A DNA stretch of 52,711 nt from Shewanella profunda (lineage in GTDB: Bacteria; Pseudomonadota; Gammaproteobacteria; Enterobacterales; Shewanellaceae): NCBI RefSeq assembly GCF_023283765.1, contig NZ_JAKILG010000033.1:1-52711 (forward strand). Reading direction: 5' to 3'. How positions within the stretch are numbered: the first letter of the stretch is position 1; every line of letters starts with the position of its first letter. Made by a program: the position numbers and the translations under genes. Below the pieces are notes generated by a model. That model did not search any database. It saw nothing but the letters and a program-made list of their open reading frames with translations, and had not been told where the DNA came from. Below, piece by piece: positions 17,186 to 28,047 of the stretch.

Positions 17186-19009
17186 ATGGAAAAGCTCGTA
17201 CTCGATACGCATGATGATCCGCTCTCGCAATGCCTAGCGCAGGTGTTTGGTTACCGCGACTTTAGGGACGGTCAGCGGGAGGTGATAGAACGCGCCTGCG
17301 GCGGGCAAGATTGCCTAGTGATCATGCCGACGGGTGGGGGTAAGAGTCTGTGTTATCAGTTACCCGCCCTGATGATGAACGGCATCACCATTGTCGTTTC
17401 TCCATTGATTTCTTTGATGAAAGATCAAGTTGATAGCTTATTGCAAACCGGTGTTGCCGCGGCTTATCTCAATTCTTCTTTGCCGCGCGAGCAGAGTGCT
17501 GAAGTATTAAGGCAGTTGCGCCACGGTGAGTTAAAACTGCTTTATGTGTCGCCTGAGCGCTTATTAACCACAGATTTTATTGAGCGCATGCAGTCGCTCC
17601 AGCTGGCGATGTTTGCCATCGATGAGGCGCACTGTATCAGTCAATGGGGCCATGATTTTCGCCCTGAATATGCGGCGCTCGGCCAGTTAAAACAACTCTT
17701 CCCCTATGTGCCCATGATGGCTTTAACCGCTACTGCGGATCAGGCGACTCGTCAGAGTATTTGTGAGCGACTCGGCATTGACCCATTCCGTTTACTTTCA
17801 AGTTTCGACCGGCCCAATATTCGCTATACAGTGGCCGAAAAACTCAATGCAGCTAATCAGTTACGACACTTTTTAACGCAGCAGAATGGTACTAACGGCA
17901 TTATTTATTGCAGCAGTCGCCGTCGTGTCGATGAAGTGGCAGACCGTTTATGCCTGCAGGGTTTTAATGCCAAGGCCTATCATGCGGGAATGACGCAGGA
18001 AGACCGTGGTGCAGTGCAGGATAGTTTCCTTAAAGATCAAATCGATATCGTGGTCGCCACTGTGGCCTTCGGTATGGGGATCAATAAGTCGAATGTGCGT
18101 TTTGTGGTGCATTACGATATCCCGAAAAGTATCGAAGCCTATTATCAGGAAACCGGCCGAGCTGGGCGTGATGGGCTCGATGCTGAAGCTTTTATGCTAT
18201 TCGATCCCGCCGATATTGGCCGGGTGCGACACTTGATTGAACAGTCCGAGCCTGGGCCACAGCAACAGGTCGAATTCCATAAACTTAATACTATGGCCGC
18301 CTTTGCCGAGGCGCAAACCTGTCGCCGCCAAGTGCTGCTGCATTACTTTGATGAGAGTGCATTAGAGCCCTGTGGTAACTGTGATATTTGCCTCGATCCG
18401 CCTAAGCGTTATAACGGCACCGAAGATGCGCAGAAGGTGTTGTCATGTATTTTCCGTTTAGGGCAACGTTTTGGGATCAATCACTTAATTGAAGTGTTGC
18501 GTGGTTCTAAAGCAGCGCCGATAGTCGATCGAGGGCATGACAAACTCACGACCTGGGGAATTGGTAAAGATAAAAGCCATGAGTATTGGCTGAGTGTGAT
18601 CCGCCAATTGATCCATCTGGGTTTAGCGAGTCAAGATGTGACTCGAGGCTCGTCTATTACTTTAAACCCTTCTGCACGACCCATTCTCAGAGGTGAAGTT
18701 GCTTTGATGTTAGCTGAACCTCGCATTCAGTTGACATCCACTAAGCGCAAAACGAGCCAGTCGAAGGTGCCACTCAATTACGATCGTAAGTTATTTGCGC
18801 GGCTTAAGTTATTGCGTAGAACCATTGCTGAGCAGCAGGACGTGCCACCGTATTTAGTCTTTAACGATGCGACCCTCGCGGAAATGGCGGCCATGATGCC
18901 AACGAGTCCAGGGGAAATGCTCGCCGTTAACGGTGTTGGCGAACGTAAACTCAGTCGTTTTGGCGGCGATTTCCTCGATGAGATTGCGGCTTATTTAGCT
19001 GGAGAGTGA
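17186..19009 (+). CDS. recQ: ATP-dependent DNA helicase RecQ
   Basis: RecQ is a 3'-to-5' helicase of the RecFOR recombination pathway and of replication-fork repair. The 607-residue length matches E. coli (609). Visible parts are motif I PTGGGKS with Lys53, the DEAH box (FAIDEAHCISQWGHDFRPEY), and HAGMTQEDR and GRAGRDG in lobe 2. The RQC zinc cysteines follow (CRRQVLLHYF, then CGNCDIC), and a C-terminal HRDC domain holds LAEMAAMMPTSPGEMLAVNGVG. ATG 17186 follows a weak purine site (GAAGATCC). Its last 19 bases overlap the 3' end of the convergent TPR gene. Confidence 0.97.
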   Translation: MEKLVLDTHDDPLSQCLAQVFGYRDFRDGQREVIERACGGQDCLVIMPTGGGKSLCYQLPALMMNGITIVVSPLISLMKDQVDSLLQTGVAAAYLNSSLPREQSAEVLRQLRHGELKLLYVSPERLLTTDFIERMQSLQLAMFAIDEAHCISQWGHDFRPEYAALGQLKQLFPYVPMMALTATADQATRQSICERLGIDPFRLLSSFDRPNIRYTVAEKLNAANQLRHFLTQQNGTNGIIYCSSRRRVDEVADRLCLQGFNAKAYHAGMTQEDRGAVQDSFLKDQIDIVVATVAFGMGINKSNVRFVVHYDIPKSIEAYYQETGRAGRDGLDAEAFMLFDPADIGRVRHLIEQSEPGPQQQVEFHKLNTMAAFAEAQTCRRQVLLHYFDESALEPCGNCDICLDPPKRYNGTEDAQKVLSCIFRLGQRFGINHLIEVLRGSKAAPIVDRGHDKLTTWGIGKDKSHEYWLSVIRQLIHLGLASQDVTRGSSITLNPSARPILRGEVALMLAEPRIQLTSTKRKTSQSKVPLNYDRKLFARLKLLRRTIAEQQDVPPYLVFNDATLAEMAAMMPTSPGEMLAVNGVGERKLSRFGGDFLDEIAAYLAGE

Positions 19010-20772
19010 TAGGCCTGACTATTTTCATTGACCTTAATCTTACCTAACTGATTGATCCCCGCCCGCTTAATTAGAGATTCTAAGGTGTCAAATTGTTGCA
19101 GTGCTGCAATACCAATATTGACTCTGCTCGACCCCTGCCAAGGCTGAATCGCCGCCGTTAACTGATTGACAACACGCTGTGCTCCCGTGACAGAGGTGTG
19201 GGGTAAGACAATCACTATTTCATCCATGGAATAGCGGATTAGTTTATCGTGCTCGCGTAATTTATGTTGTAGCTCATCTTGTAGTGGCGGCAGATCAACT
19301 TGACGGATCTGGCTGGCATTAAAGAGCAATAATGCCAGAGGGTAGTTCCCTTGTTTAGCACTGTTTAGTACCGACTCCAATTGTTGTAAAGGGGATAATA
19401 GCTGGCTGTCATTGTCAGTTACTGGAGCAAGATTATTTTGTTTATCAATAAAATACCAAATAGTGCCACCTAGTATCGCCATCGCAAGCAAGAAAAGTGT
19501 GCTATATGCCCAATCAAGGTTGAGTTCATCAAGAATGGTAGGATCTTTTAGCGTGTTAGTCGCGTGTTCCTGTTGTAAATCTTGCTGATTGATGCGAGCT
19601 TTGAACTGCAAGATACGGGTATTGTTCATTGCCTGATTTGCAAATTCTGAAGCCTGATAGCGTTTCAGTAAAAAGTCATAGGCCTGTGTAAAATCTCCTT
19701 TATCTACGTAATAGTCACTTAAAATTCGGTAGAATTCTTTGAGATCTGAGTATTGCTTTAAACTTTCTCCCTGTTCAATAGCGGATCGCATTAGGGTTAA
19801 TGCGGCCTCATCTTGAGATTGGGCGAAACGGATCTGTGCCAATAGTCGAGTCGAACGCATCATTGCGACTAGTTGGTTTTGCTTTTGAAAGCTATTGATA
19901 CTAATTGAAATATATTCTTCAGCCGTATCTATGCGGCCTTTATCTAAGGAGATTGAGGCCAAAATTGCGTAGCTGTACGCGAGTTCTAAGGGGGAGCCTA
20001 TTTCAGGAAGTAAGGCTTTTGCTTGTTTTTCGAGTTGGTCACTGTAGTCAAATTCTTGGTTATCAAACGCAATGCGAGAGGCGTTGCGAAGAATCACATG
20101 CTGTACTTTTCCCTTTGCATCCGAACTTTGCAGCGCTAAATTGGTGTAATACATGGCTTGGGGAAAGTCATGGGTTGCATAGAGCAAATTGCCCATAGCG
20201 GCATATATGTAAGCTTGCGGTGGCCAAATCCAGTTTTGTGCTTGAGTATGAATGTCAGGATAAATATCGATAGCAAGCCGTAAATCTTCGATGGCGGATG
20301 AGAAGTTATCTGTATCTGTATCGAGTTGCCCTCGTAATCTTAAGCTATCAATTAAGGATTGAGGCTGTTGGTAGCGTCTAGCGAGTGTAATGGCTGAGTC
20401 GAGTAACGGCAGAGCATTCTGGATATTATTGTTATTAAGATTTGCTTCGGCTTGGCAAGTCAAAAAATAGGGTCGTGCCTGATCGAGCTTGAGCCGCTTT
20501 GCTTTTGCCTCACCTAACTGGGCGAGATTAATCGCGGCTTTATTTTCTCCTAATTGCAACAGGTTTTGGCACTTCAAAATACTTAGACGAAGCTTATCAA
20601 TATCTGATGTTTTTTCAGCTACTTGTTGTTTTTCACGTGTCGTTATTTGAGTAAGAGCTTTAGTGGGATATTGGTAGACGATTTCTGTCAGTTCATCGAG
20701 TTGATTGTTAGCACTGGCACTAAAAGAAAAGAGCCATAAGAGCATGCTCAGTGCCAAGATGCGAAAATCCAT
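18991..20772 (-). CDS. TPR-repeat sensor-like membrane protein with a degenerate GGDEF domain
   Basis: The product has 593 residues from ATG 20772. A signal peptide (MDFRILALSMLLWLFSFSAS) precedes a long helical periplasmic region of about residues 30-400 with tetratricopeptide-like repeats. One membrane span follows at about residues 417-440, then a short cytoplasmic domain. That domain ends with features of a GGDEF fold: IRYSMDEIVIVLPHTS stands where active diguanylate cyclases have R-x-GGDEF, and SRVNIGIAAL matches the later beta strand. Both catalytic Gly are missing (SMDEI, Met516-Asp517-Glu518), so cyclase activity is unlikely. It may bind nucleotide or act through partners. A start four codons earlier is possible, but GGAG lies six bases before ATG 20772. 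Confidence 0.75.
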   Translation of the reverse strand: MDFRILALSMLLWLFSFSASANNQLDELTEIVYQYPTKALTQITTREKQQVAEKTSDIDKLRLSILKCQNLLQLGENKAAINLAQLGEAKAKRLKLDQARPYFLTCQAEANLNNNNIQNALPLLDSAITLARRYQQPQSLIDSLRLRGQLDTDTDNFSSAIEDLRLAIDIYPDIHTQAQNWIWPPQAYIYAAMGNLLYATHDFPQAMYYTNLALQSSDAKGKVQHVILRNASRIAFDNQEFDYSDQLEKQAKALLPEIGSPLELAYSYAILASISLDKGRIDTAEEYISISINSFQKQNQLVAMMRSTRLLAQIRFAQSQDEAALTLMRSAIEQGESLKQYSDLKEFYRILSDYYVDKGDFTQAYDFLLKRYQASEFANQAMNNTRILQFKARINQQDLQQEHATNTLKDPTILDELNLDWAYSTLFLLAMAILGGTIWYFIDKQNNLAPVTDNDSQLLSPLQQLESVLNSAKQGNYPLALLLFNASQIRQVDLPPLQDELQHKLREHDKLIRYSMDEIVIVLPHTSVTGAQRVVNQLTAAIQPWQGSSRVNIGIAALQQFDTLESLIKRAGINQLGKIKVNENSQAYHSPAK

Positions 20773-21013
20773 TTTTTGCTCCATAAAATGCGTTGATTCA
20801 ATATCCGTAATAGCAGGGAAGGATTATAACTTTGTTAAATATTTTTTGCATAAAAACTATTTTTTCTAAGAAGGAATAAGTTAACACATCTCGATAATTT
20901 CCGAATCCAAACAGCGGCTTAATTTTGTGGTTTTGATCACTTATCTAATGATAAAACTTCGAGTCATTTGCCCTGTGGGCACCTTATATGTGATCAACAT
21001 GAAAAAATTGGGG

Positions 21014-21042
21014 TTGACACTATCGGCTAGGCAAGTTAAATA
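21014..21042 (+). promoter_or_regulatory. Sigma-70 promoter of the leucine operon
   Basis: A consensus TTGACA (21014-21019) is followed after 17 bases by TAAATA (21037-21042). It lies about 45 bases ahead of the leader peptide ATG. Confidence 0.75.
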
Positions 21043-21086
21043 TTAACCGTCCTCAATAATTCAAACAGAATAAATATACAGATTAA

Positions 21087-21155
21087 ATGAATATTATTAG
21101 CCGCAAACTCGACCTCCTCCTTCTCTCTCTCGCGGTTTATACGCGGAGGTCTTAG
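21087..21155 (+). CDS. leuL: leu operon leader peptide
   Basis: The 22-residue peptide reads MNIISRKLDLLLLSLAVYTR, then RS and stop. Six of the eight codons from 21108 to 21131 encode leucine (five CTC, one CTT). It lies between a sigma-70 promoter and an intrinsic terminator upstream of leuA. Its role is to sense charged leucyl-tRNA: a ribosome that stalls on the Leu run changes the folding of the RNA downstream. The ribosome-binding site is weak by eye. It is far too short for standard gene calling. Confidence 0.88.
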   Translation: MNIISRKLDLLLLSLAVYTRRS

Positions 21156-21219
21156 TGTTGCACGCTCGATAAAGAGGCAAAGCATTCACAAACCCCGCAC
21201 CGATGTTGCGGGGTTTTTT
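21131..21219 (+). promoter_or_regulatory. leu attenuator: pause hairpin, antiterminator and terminator
   Basis: Three alternative pairings are visible. CGCG 21131-21134 can pair with CGCG 21142-21145 (pause hairpin). GCGGAGGT 21143-21150 can pair, with one bulged A, with ACCCCGC 21192-21198 (antiterminator). AACCCCGCA 21191-21199 can pair with TGCGGGGTT 21207-21215, followed by a T-run (terminator). A ribosome stalled on the Leu codons would cover 21131-21134 and free the antiterminator. One that reaches the stop at 21153-21155 would mask 21143-21150 and allow termination. Confidence 0.8.
21190..21219 (+). terminator. Intrinsic terminator of the leu attenuator
   Basis: A nine-base-pair GC-rich stem with a seven-base loop is followed by six T, 58 bases before leuA. 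Confidence 0.9.
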
Positions 21220-21276
21220 GTATCTGAATACGGCAAAAATTAACTAACGAACGGTGACGTTCCATGGAGAAGCGAG

Positions 21277-22845
21277 ATGTCTAACAGAGTCATAATATTT
21301 GATACTACCTTGCGTGATGGTGAGCAGGCGTTAGCCGCAAGTTTGTCGGTCAAAGAAAAGCTACAGATCGCCATGGCGCTGGAACGTCTCGGTGTGGATG
21401 TGATGGAAGTGGGTTTTCCGGTTTCTTCACCCGGTGATTTTGAGTCAGTGCAGACCATAGCACGCACCATCAAAAATAGCCGCGTTTGTGCCTTATCCCG
21501 TGCATTGGAAAAGGACATCGATGCCGCGGCACAGGCTTTGTCCGTTGCTGACCAATTCCGTATCCATACCTTTATATCGACCTCGACTATTCACGTTGAG
21601 AGCAAGTTGAAGCGTTCTTTCGATCAAGTGTTAGAGATGGCCGTAGGCGCGGTGAAGTATGCCCGCCGTTTTACCGACGATGTGGAATTTTCCTGTGAGG
21701 ATGCGGGGCGTACGCCCATCGATAATCTATGCCGCATGGTGGAAGCCGCCATTCGTGCGGGCGCACGCACCATTAATATTCCCGATACGGTCGGTTACAC
21801 AGTACCAAGCGAGTTTGGCAATATCATTCAGACTTTGTTTAATCGGGTGCCGAATATCGACCAAGCGGTGATCTCAGTGCATTGCCACGATGACTTAGGT
21901 TTATCTGTGGCTAACTCGATTACCGCTGTACAGCACGGTGCGCGTCAAATTGAATGTACGATTAATGGCATAGGTGAGCGTGCGGGTAACTGTTCACTGG
22001 AAGAGATCGCTATGATTTTAGCGACGCGTAAGGGGATGTTGGAATTAGAAACGGGCATTAATGCCAAGGAAATTCATCGTACTTCTAATTTAGTCAGCCA
22101 GTTATGCAATATGCCAGTGCAGGCGAACAAGGCGATTGTCGGTGCCAATGCCTTTACCCATTCGTCGGGCATCCATCAGGATGGCATGTTAAAAGCACAA
22201 AATACCTATGAAATCATGACGCCAGAAAGCATAGGTTTGAATCGCAACAACTTGAATATGACCTCGCGCTCGGGTCGCCATGTGATCAAGCATCGCATGG
22301 AGGAAATGGGCTATCGCGAGCACGATTACAATATGGATACTCTGTATGAAGAGTTTCTAAAATTGGCAGATAAAAAAGGCCAAGTATTTGATTATGATTT
22401 AGAAGCCTTAGCCTTTATGGAAGCACAGGCCGAAGAAGACAATCACTATCAATTGCAGCAATTAGTGGTGCAGTCCGACTCAACTGAAGGCGTTGCTACG
22501 GCGACTGTGCGTATCGAAGTGGGCGGCGAAATTAAAACCGAAGCCGCAACGGGTAATGGTCCGGTCGATGCTGCCTATAACGCGATTGCCCGCGCAACCG
22601 ATCGTCGAATCGATATCATCAGCTATAAGTTGGGTGCTAAGGGCGTCGGTCAAAATGCCTTAGGCCAAGTGGATATTACCGCGGTTTACCACGAGCAAAA
22701 CTTCCATGGCGTAGGTTTAGCGACCGATGTGGTCGAAGCCTCGGCGCGCGCTTTAGTGCATGTGATGAACTTAACGTGCCGCGCAGACAAGGTCGCCGAT
22801 TACAAACAAAGCATGCAAAAAAATCGAGAGCTAGGCGGCGTCTAG
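21277..22845 (+). CDS. leuA: 2-isopropylmalate synthase
   Basis: LeuA condenses acetyl-CoA with 2-ketoisovalerate, the first step specific to leucine. The 522-residue protein has the HMGL-like catalytic barrel at the N-terminus ([18 protein letters not shown], with the metal-binding Asp). [15 protein letters not shown] and [13 protein letters not shown] are substrate and metal motifs. The C-terminal regulatory domain (about residues 390-522) binds leucine for feedback inhibition. The ATG follows GGAG by seven bases. It is the first structural gene of leuABCD, under the attenuator. Confidence 0.98.
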   Translation: MSNRVIIFDTTLRDGEQALAASLSVKEKLQIAMALERLGVDVMEVGFPVSSPGDFESVQTIARTIKNSRVCALSRALEKDIDAAAQALSVADQFRIHTFISTSTIHVESKLKRSFDQVLEMAVGAVKYARRFTDDVEFSCEDAGRTPIDNLCRMVEAAIRAGARTINIPDTVGYTVPSEFGNIIQTLFNRVPNIDQAVISVHCHDDLGLSVANSITAVQHGARQIECTINGIGERAGNCSLEEIAMILATRKGMLELETGINAKEIHRTSNLVSQLCNMPVQANKAIVGANAFTHSSGIHQDGMLKAQNTYEIMTPESIGLNRNNLNMTSRSGRHVIKHRMEEMGYREHDYNMDTLYEEFLKLADKKGQVFDYDLEALAFMEAQAEEDNHYQLQQLVVQSDSTEGVATATVRIEVGGEIKTEAATGNGPVDAAYNAIARATDRRIDIISYKLGAKGVGQNALGQVDITAVYHEQNFHGVGLATDVVEASARALVHVMNLTCRADKVADYKQSMQKNRELGGV

Positions 22846-22852
22846 TCGCTAA

Positions 22853-24009
<1,157 letters not shown>

Positions 24010-24010
<1 letters not shown>

Positions 24011-25434
24011 TGACGACTGTGCCAAAAAACGCGGTGGCAAAAACGCTGTATCAAAAAGTATGGGATGCGCATATTGTTGCCTCTCCTGAGGGCGAAGCGC
24101 CGATCATTTATGTCGACAGACATTTAGTCCATGAAGTGACTTCTCCTCAAGCATTCAGTGGTTTAAAGGTAGCGGGCCGCAAACTGCGTGCGCCGGGAAA
24201 AACCTTTGCCACTATGGATCATAATACTTCGACCCGTAGCGCCAGCTTAGATGCCTTAAGCCCGATGGCACGCACTCAGGTTGAAACCCTAGCGCAAAAC
24301 TGTAAAGACTTTGGCGTGCGTTTATACGACATTCACCATCCTAATCAAGGGATTGTGCATGTAATGGGCCCTGAATTGGGTATCACCTTGCCGGGCACTG
24401 TGATTGTCTGTGGTGATTCCCATACCGCGACCCATGGCGCCTTTGGGGCGCTGGCGTTTGGTATTGGTACTTCCGAGGTTGAGCACGTTTTAGCGACGCA
24501 AACTCTGCGTCAGCTAAAAGCTAAGACCATGAAGATTGAAGTGCGTGGTCATGTCACCGATGGCGTGACCGCCAAAGATATCGTACTCGCTATTATTGGT
24601 AAAATCGGCATGGATGGCGGCACGGGTTATGTGGTGGAGTTCTGTGGTGAGGCGATTGAAGCCCTGTCGATGGAAGGCCGCATGACAGTGTGCAATATGG
24701 CGATTGAGATGGGTGCTAAGGCGGGCATGGTCGCGCCGGATCAAACCACTTTTGACTATTTAGCAGGTCGCGAGTTTGCGCCTAAGGGCGAAGATTGGGC
24801 AGAGGCTGTCGCTTACTGGCAAGCCATAAAGACCGATGATGGCGCCGTGTTTGATGCTGTAGTTGAGTTAGATGCCGCCGATATTGCGCCGCAATTGACT
24901 TGGGGCACTAACCCAGGCCAAGTCGTAGCGATCGATGGCAAAGTGCCTAATCCTCTTGATGAAGCCAACCCAAGTACCCGAGCTAGTATGGAAAAGGCCC
25001 TAGAATATATTGGCCTGAGTGCGGGTACGCCTATGACAGACATCAGTATCAACAAAGTATTTATCGGCTCTTGCACTAACTCACGTATTGAAGATTTACG
25101 TAGCGCTGCCGTACATGCCAAAGGCCGTAAAGTCGCGAGTGGCGTCACCGCGATTGTTGTACCTGGTTCTGGCCAAGTGAAAGCCCAAGCCGAAGCCGAA
25201 GGTTTAGATAAAATCTTTATCGAAGCCGGGTTTGAGTGGCGTTTACCGGGTTGCTCTATGTGTTTAGCGATGAACGATGACAGATTAGAGGCGGGCGATC
25301 GCTGTGCCTCGACCAGTAACCGTAACTTTGAAGGTCGCCAAGGCCGTGGCAGTCGCACCCATTTAGTGAGCCCGGCAATGGCCGCCGCTGCTGCGGTGGC
25401 TGGGCATTTTGTCGATATTCGTAAACCTTACTAA
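24010..25434 (+). CDS. leuC: 3-isopropylmalate dehydratase large subunit
   Basis: With LeuD it forms isopropylmalate isomerase, an aconitase-type enzyme with a 4Fe-4S cluster. The 474-residue protein shows [28 protein letters not shown]. The cluster ligands are in IGSCTNSR (one Cys) and [10 protein letters not shown] (two Cys). [24 protein letters not shown] closes the active site. It overlaps leuB by one base, and leuD follows after 27 bases, fitting equimolar synthesis of the two subunits. Confidence 0.98.
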
Positions 25435-25461
25435 TTACCGTAAACCCAAGAGGAGAAGTTA

Positions 25462-26067
25462 ATGCAACCTTTTACTACCCATACCGGGCTTGCGGTCATG
25501 ATCGACAGCACCAATATCGATACGGATCAGATCATTCCGAAGCAGTTTTTATCTAAGGTGACGCGCGATGGTTTTGGGGTGCACTTATTCCATGACTGGC
25601 GTTATTTAGATGAGGCGGGCGATGTGCCCAATCCTGAGTTTTCATTGAACCAGCCTCGTTATAAAGGCGCTTCAATTCTTTTGTCGCAGGAAAACTTTGG
25701 TTGTGGTTCAAGCCGCGAGCATGCGCCTTGGGCGCTGGCAGACTTCGGTTTGCGCGCCATTATAGCACCGAGTTTTGCCGACATTTTTTACGGCAACTCA
25801 ATCAATAACGGCCTATTGCCTGTGGCGTTAACCCACGCTGAGGTACGTCAGTTGATGGACGAAGTGGCGGCGCAAGAAGGCGCGCAAATCACGGTTGATC
25901 TCACCGCCTGTAAAGTGATTTCACCGTCCGGCGCCGAGTTTAGTTTTACGCTGGCAGAGTCGGCGAAACATAAGCTACTCAATGGTTTAGATGCTATTGG
26001 GCTGACCTTGTCCCATGAGGCACAAATCAGTCAGTACGAGTTGCAGATCTCTGGTTGGCGTTGTTAG
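25462..26067 (+). CDS. leuD: 3-isopropylmalate dehydratase small subunit
   Basis: LeuD is the swivelling small subunit of isopropylmalate isomerase, 201 residues. Family motifs are [13 protein letters not shown] near the N-terminus and [18 protein letters not shown], which contacts the substrate. [16 protein letters not shown] follows. AGAGGAGAA precedes the ATG. It is the last gene of the leu operon and is followed by a strong terminator. Confidence 0.98.
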   Translation: MQPFTTHTGLAVMIDSTNIDTDQIIPKQFLSKVTRDGFGVHLFHDWRYLDEAGDVPNPEFSLNQPRYKGASILLSQENFGCGSSREHAPWALADFGLRAIIAPSFADIFYGNSINNGLLPVALTHAEVRQLMDEVAAQEGAQITVDLTACKVISPSGAEFSFTLAESAKHKLLNGLDAIGLTLSHEAQISQYELQISGWRC

Positions 26068-26103
26068 TTTTTCAGCGAACACTTGTACCTGTGATGATGT
26101 AAT

Positions 26104-26140
26104 AACAAAACGCCTTGACGAAAGTCTAGGCGTTTTTGTT
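26104..26140 (+). terminator. Terminator of leuABCD
   Basis: AACAAAACGCC and GGCGTTTTTGTT pair, with an inner TTGAC/GTCTA arm closed by a GAAA loop and T-rich tail. Confidence 0.88.
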
Positions 26141-26592
26141 AGGTGTACTCATGCCGTTTATTTTTAATTTATTGTATTTAAAGTATATTTTTTGTGTTGT
26201 CAGTAGCGACTGTCAAATTCTTTGAACTGGTAGTGATTTATGCTGCTGTTGGCAGCGATAAAACATAAACACTTGTATGGTTGTTATTTTTGTTTAACTT
26301 ATTATTTATATTGTGTTTTACTGTCTAAATTTCATTTTTTTAGATGTATTAAGCGAATCTTGTTGGCGGATTTTCTAGTTTGTTTTGATATGAAAAGTGA
26401 TTTAAATCACTAAACACCTTTAAAATGTCTATTTTTCTAGTTCTTTTATCTGTTTTATCTCCTTTGGTTGCAAACATCTTCTGCATCAGTAAACTGCCCC
26501 CGCATTCAATGTGGAGTGTTTACTCTATTTTGTGTGAACCCTGAGTACTGAGCTGAATAGTACAGAGAGCAATAATATTTTAGAGAATCACA
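26141..26592. other. AT-rich region between leuD and fadL
   Basis: No ORF with protein-like composition is visible. It must carry the fadL promoter. The notable element is a perfect 16-bp palindrome at 26396-26411, listed separately. I could not place a convincing -35/-10 pair. Confidence 0.5.
26396..26411. promoter_or_regulatory. Palindromic operator candidate upstream of fadL (CRP-like)
   Basis: AGTGATTTAAATCACT is a perfect dyad. Its half-sites GTGA and TCAC separated by six bases have the geometry of a CRP site (TGTGA-N6-TCACA), with the outer base changed on both sides. Fatty-acid uptake under CRP control is known in other gammaproteobacteria; binding here is inferred. Confidence 0.4.
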
Positions 26593-27942
26593 ATGGAAAA
26601 ACGTCTTTTGACTTTGGCTGTTACTGCGGCCTTATTAAACATAACAACTCAAGTTCATGCCGCGGGTTTTCAACTTGCTGAATACTCTTCTACTGGGTTA
26701 GGTCGCGCCTTTGCGGGTGAAGCTGCCATGGCGGATAACGCATCTGCCCAAGGCCGAAATCCTGCAATGCTCACTTATTTAGAAGGTCGCCAGTTATCTG
26801 CGGGTGGCATTTATGTGATGCCAAATGTCGATGTGACGGGTGAAGTTAGCTTAAGCTCGTCACTCATTGGTCCAGACCCTGTAGTGATGCAAGGTGGTGA
26901 TGCGCTGGATGTCGCCGATGATGCACTAGTGCCTAATTTTTATTATTCAAATCAACTAAATGAACAATGGACTTGGGGCCTAGCGATTAACTCTAACTAT
27001 GGTCTAGCTACTGAGTTACCTGCGACCCACGCAGCGGCTATTTTTGGTAACAATACATCGGTGACAATCGTTGAATTTAACCCCAATATCGCCTATCGCA
27101 TCAGTGATGCAGTCAGCGTCGGTGGTGGCGTTCGCATCGTTTATGGTGAGGGCGAAATTGGTGCCTCATTACCGGGGTGGGTTGATGGTATAAAGCCGGC
27201 CCTTCCAGAACAAGTCGCGAGTAAGTTGCCTGTGGGTGGCACTGAGCTTAAGAGCTTGAAGGGGGATGATATTGGCTATGGCTGGCAGTTGGGTGCGAGC
27301 TGGCAGATTAATCCTGCGCACCGTTTGGGTTTTGCTTACCATAGCGGTGTTAAGCTAGATCTTGATGGTCATGCTTCAGGGGTAATTTATACGGGTGGGG
27401 AAGATGTATCTATCGAAGGTTATATACCATTAGAGCTACCAGCTTTTGCTGAATTGGCATCACACCATCAACTGACCGATAACTGGGCCATACATTCTAG
27501 TGTAAATTGGACAGATTGGAGTGTGTTTGACCAGTTAGTGACATACTTCCCTGGGGAAGTTAAACCAAAGGGTGACTTAGAGTCAGACCTAGTGAAAGAA
27601 GAACACTTCAAAGATAACTGGCGTTTTGCACTGGGCACCACTTACCAACTCAATAATGACTGGTTAGTGCGCACTGGTATTGCTTTAGATAAAACAGCTG
27701 CGAATGATGAGTGGCGTACGACCACTATTCCGGATACAGACCGTTTGTGGTTCTCTTTGGGCGCAGGTTATCAAGCAACTAAAAACCTCAATGTCGATTT
27801 TGCGGTGACTTATATTAAAGCCACTGGTGATGCACCCATTAACGAACAGCAAAACCTACAGGGTATCGCGACAGTTAATTTTAATGGTGAAGCGACCGGT
27901 AATGTGTGGCTTGCGGGTATTCAAATGAGCTATAGGATGTAA
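26593..27942 (+). CDS. fadL: FadL-family outer-membrane long-chain fatty acid transporter
   Basis: FadL proteins are 14-stranded outer-membrane barrels with an N-terminal plug that move hydrophobic molecules through a lateral opening. The 449-residue precursor has a signal peptide (about residues 1-23, MEKRLLTLAVTAALLNITTQ, then VHA). The mature N-terminus AGFQLAEYSSTGLGRAFAGEAA with the following RNPAML is characteristic. Regular alternating strands follow, and the protein ends in aromatic/hydrophobic residues (IQMSYRM) like other barrel proteins. It appears to be monocistronic. The substrate could be fatty acids or another hydrophobic compound. Confidence 0.92.
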   Translation: MEKRLLTLAVTAALLNITTQVHAAGFQLAEYSSTGLGRAFAGEAAMADNASAQGRNPAMLTYLEGRQLSAGGIYVMPNVDVTGEVSLSSSLIGPDPVVMQGGDALDVADDALVPNFYYSNQLNEQWTWGLAINSNYGLATELPATHAAAIFGNNTSVTIVEFNPNIAYRISDAVSVGGGVRIVYGEGEIGASLPGWVDGIKPALPEQVASKLPVGGTELKSLKGDDIGYGWQLGASWQINPAHRLGFAYHSGVKLDLDGHASGVIYTGGEDVSIEGYIPLELPAFAELASHHQLTDNWAIHSSVNWTDWSVFDQLVTYFPGEVKPKGDLESDLVKEEHFKDNWRFALGTTYQLNNDWLVRTGIALDKTAANDEWRTTTIPDTDRLWFSLGAGYQATKNLNVDFAVTYIKATGDAPINEQQNLQGIATVNFNGEATGNVWLAGIQMSYRM

Positions 27943-27958
27943 GCTCTTCGTAGATTTT

Positions 27959-27987
27959 AAAAAGCCCTGAATTTTCAGGGCTTTTTT
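27959..27987 (+). terminator. Terminator of fadL
   Basis: AGCCCTGA and TCAGGGCT pair around a 4-base loop, flanked by A-run and T-run. Confidence 0.92.
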
Positions 27988-28047
27988 GTTGGTGTTCTGC
28001 TATTTTTCTATACTTCCACAATGCAAGCTTACTGGTCAAGGGGACAA

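Noticed and set aside
24813..25358. 181-codon minus-strand ORF opposite leuC
   Set aside because: It lies wholly inside leuC, whose motifs are certain. The composition is typical of an antisense shadow, and there is no ribosome-binding site or neighbour to support it.
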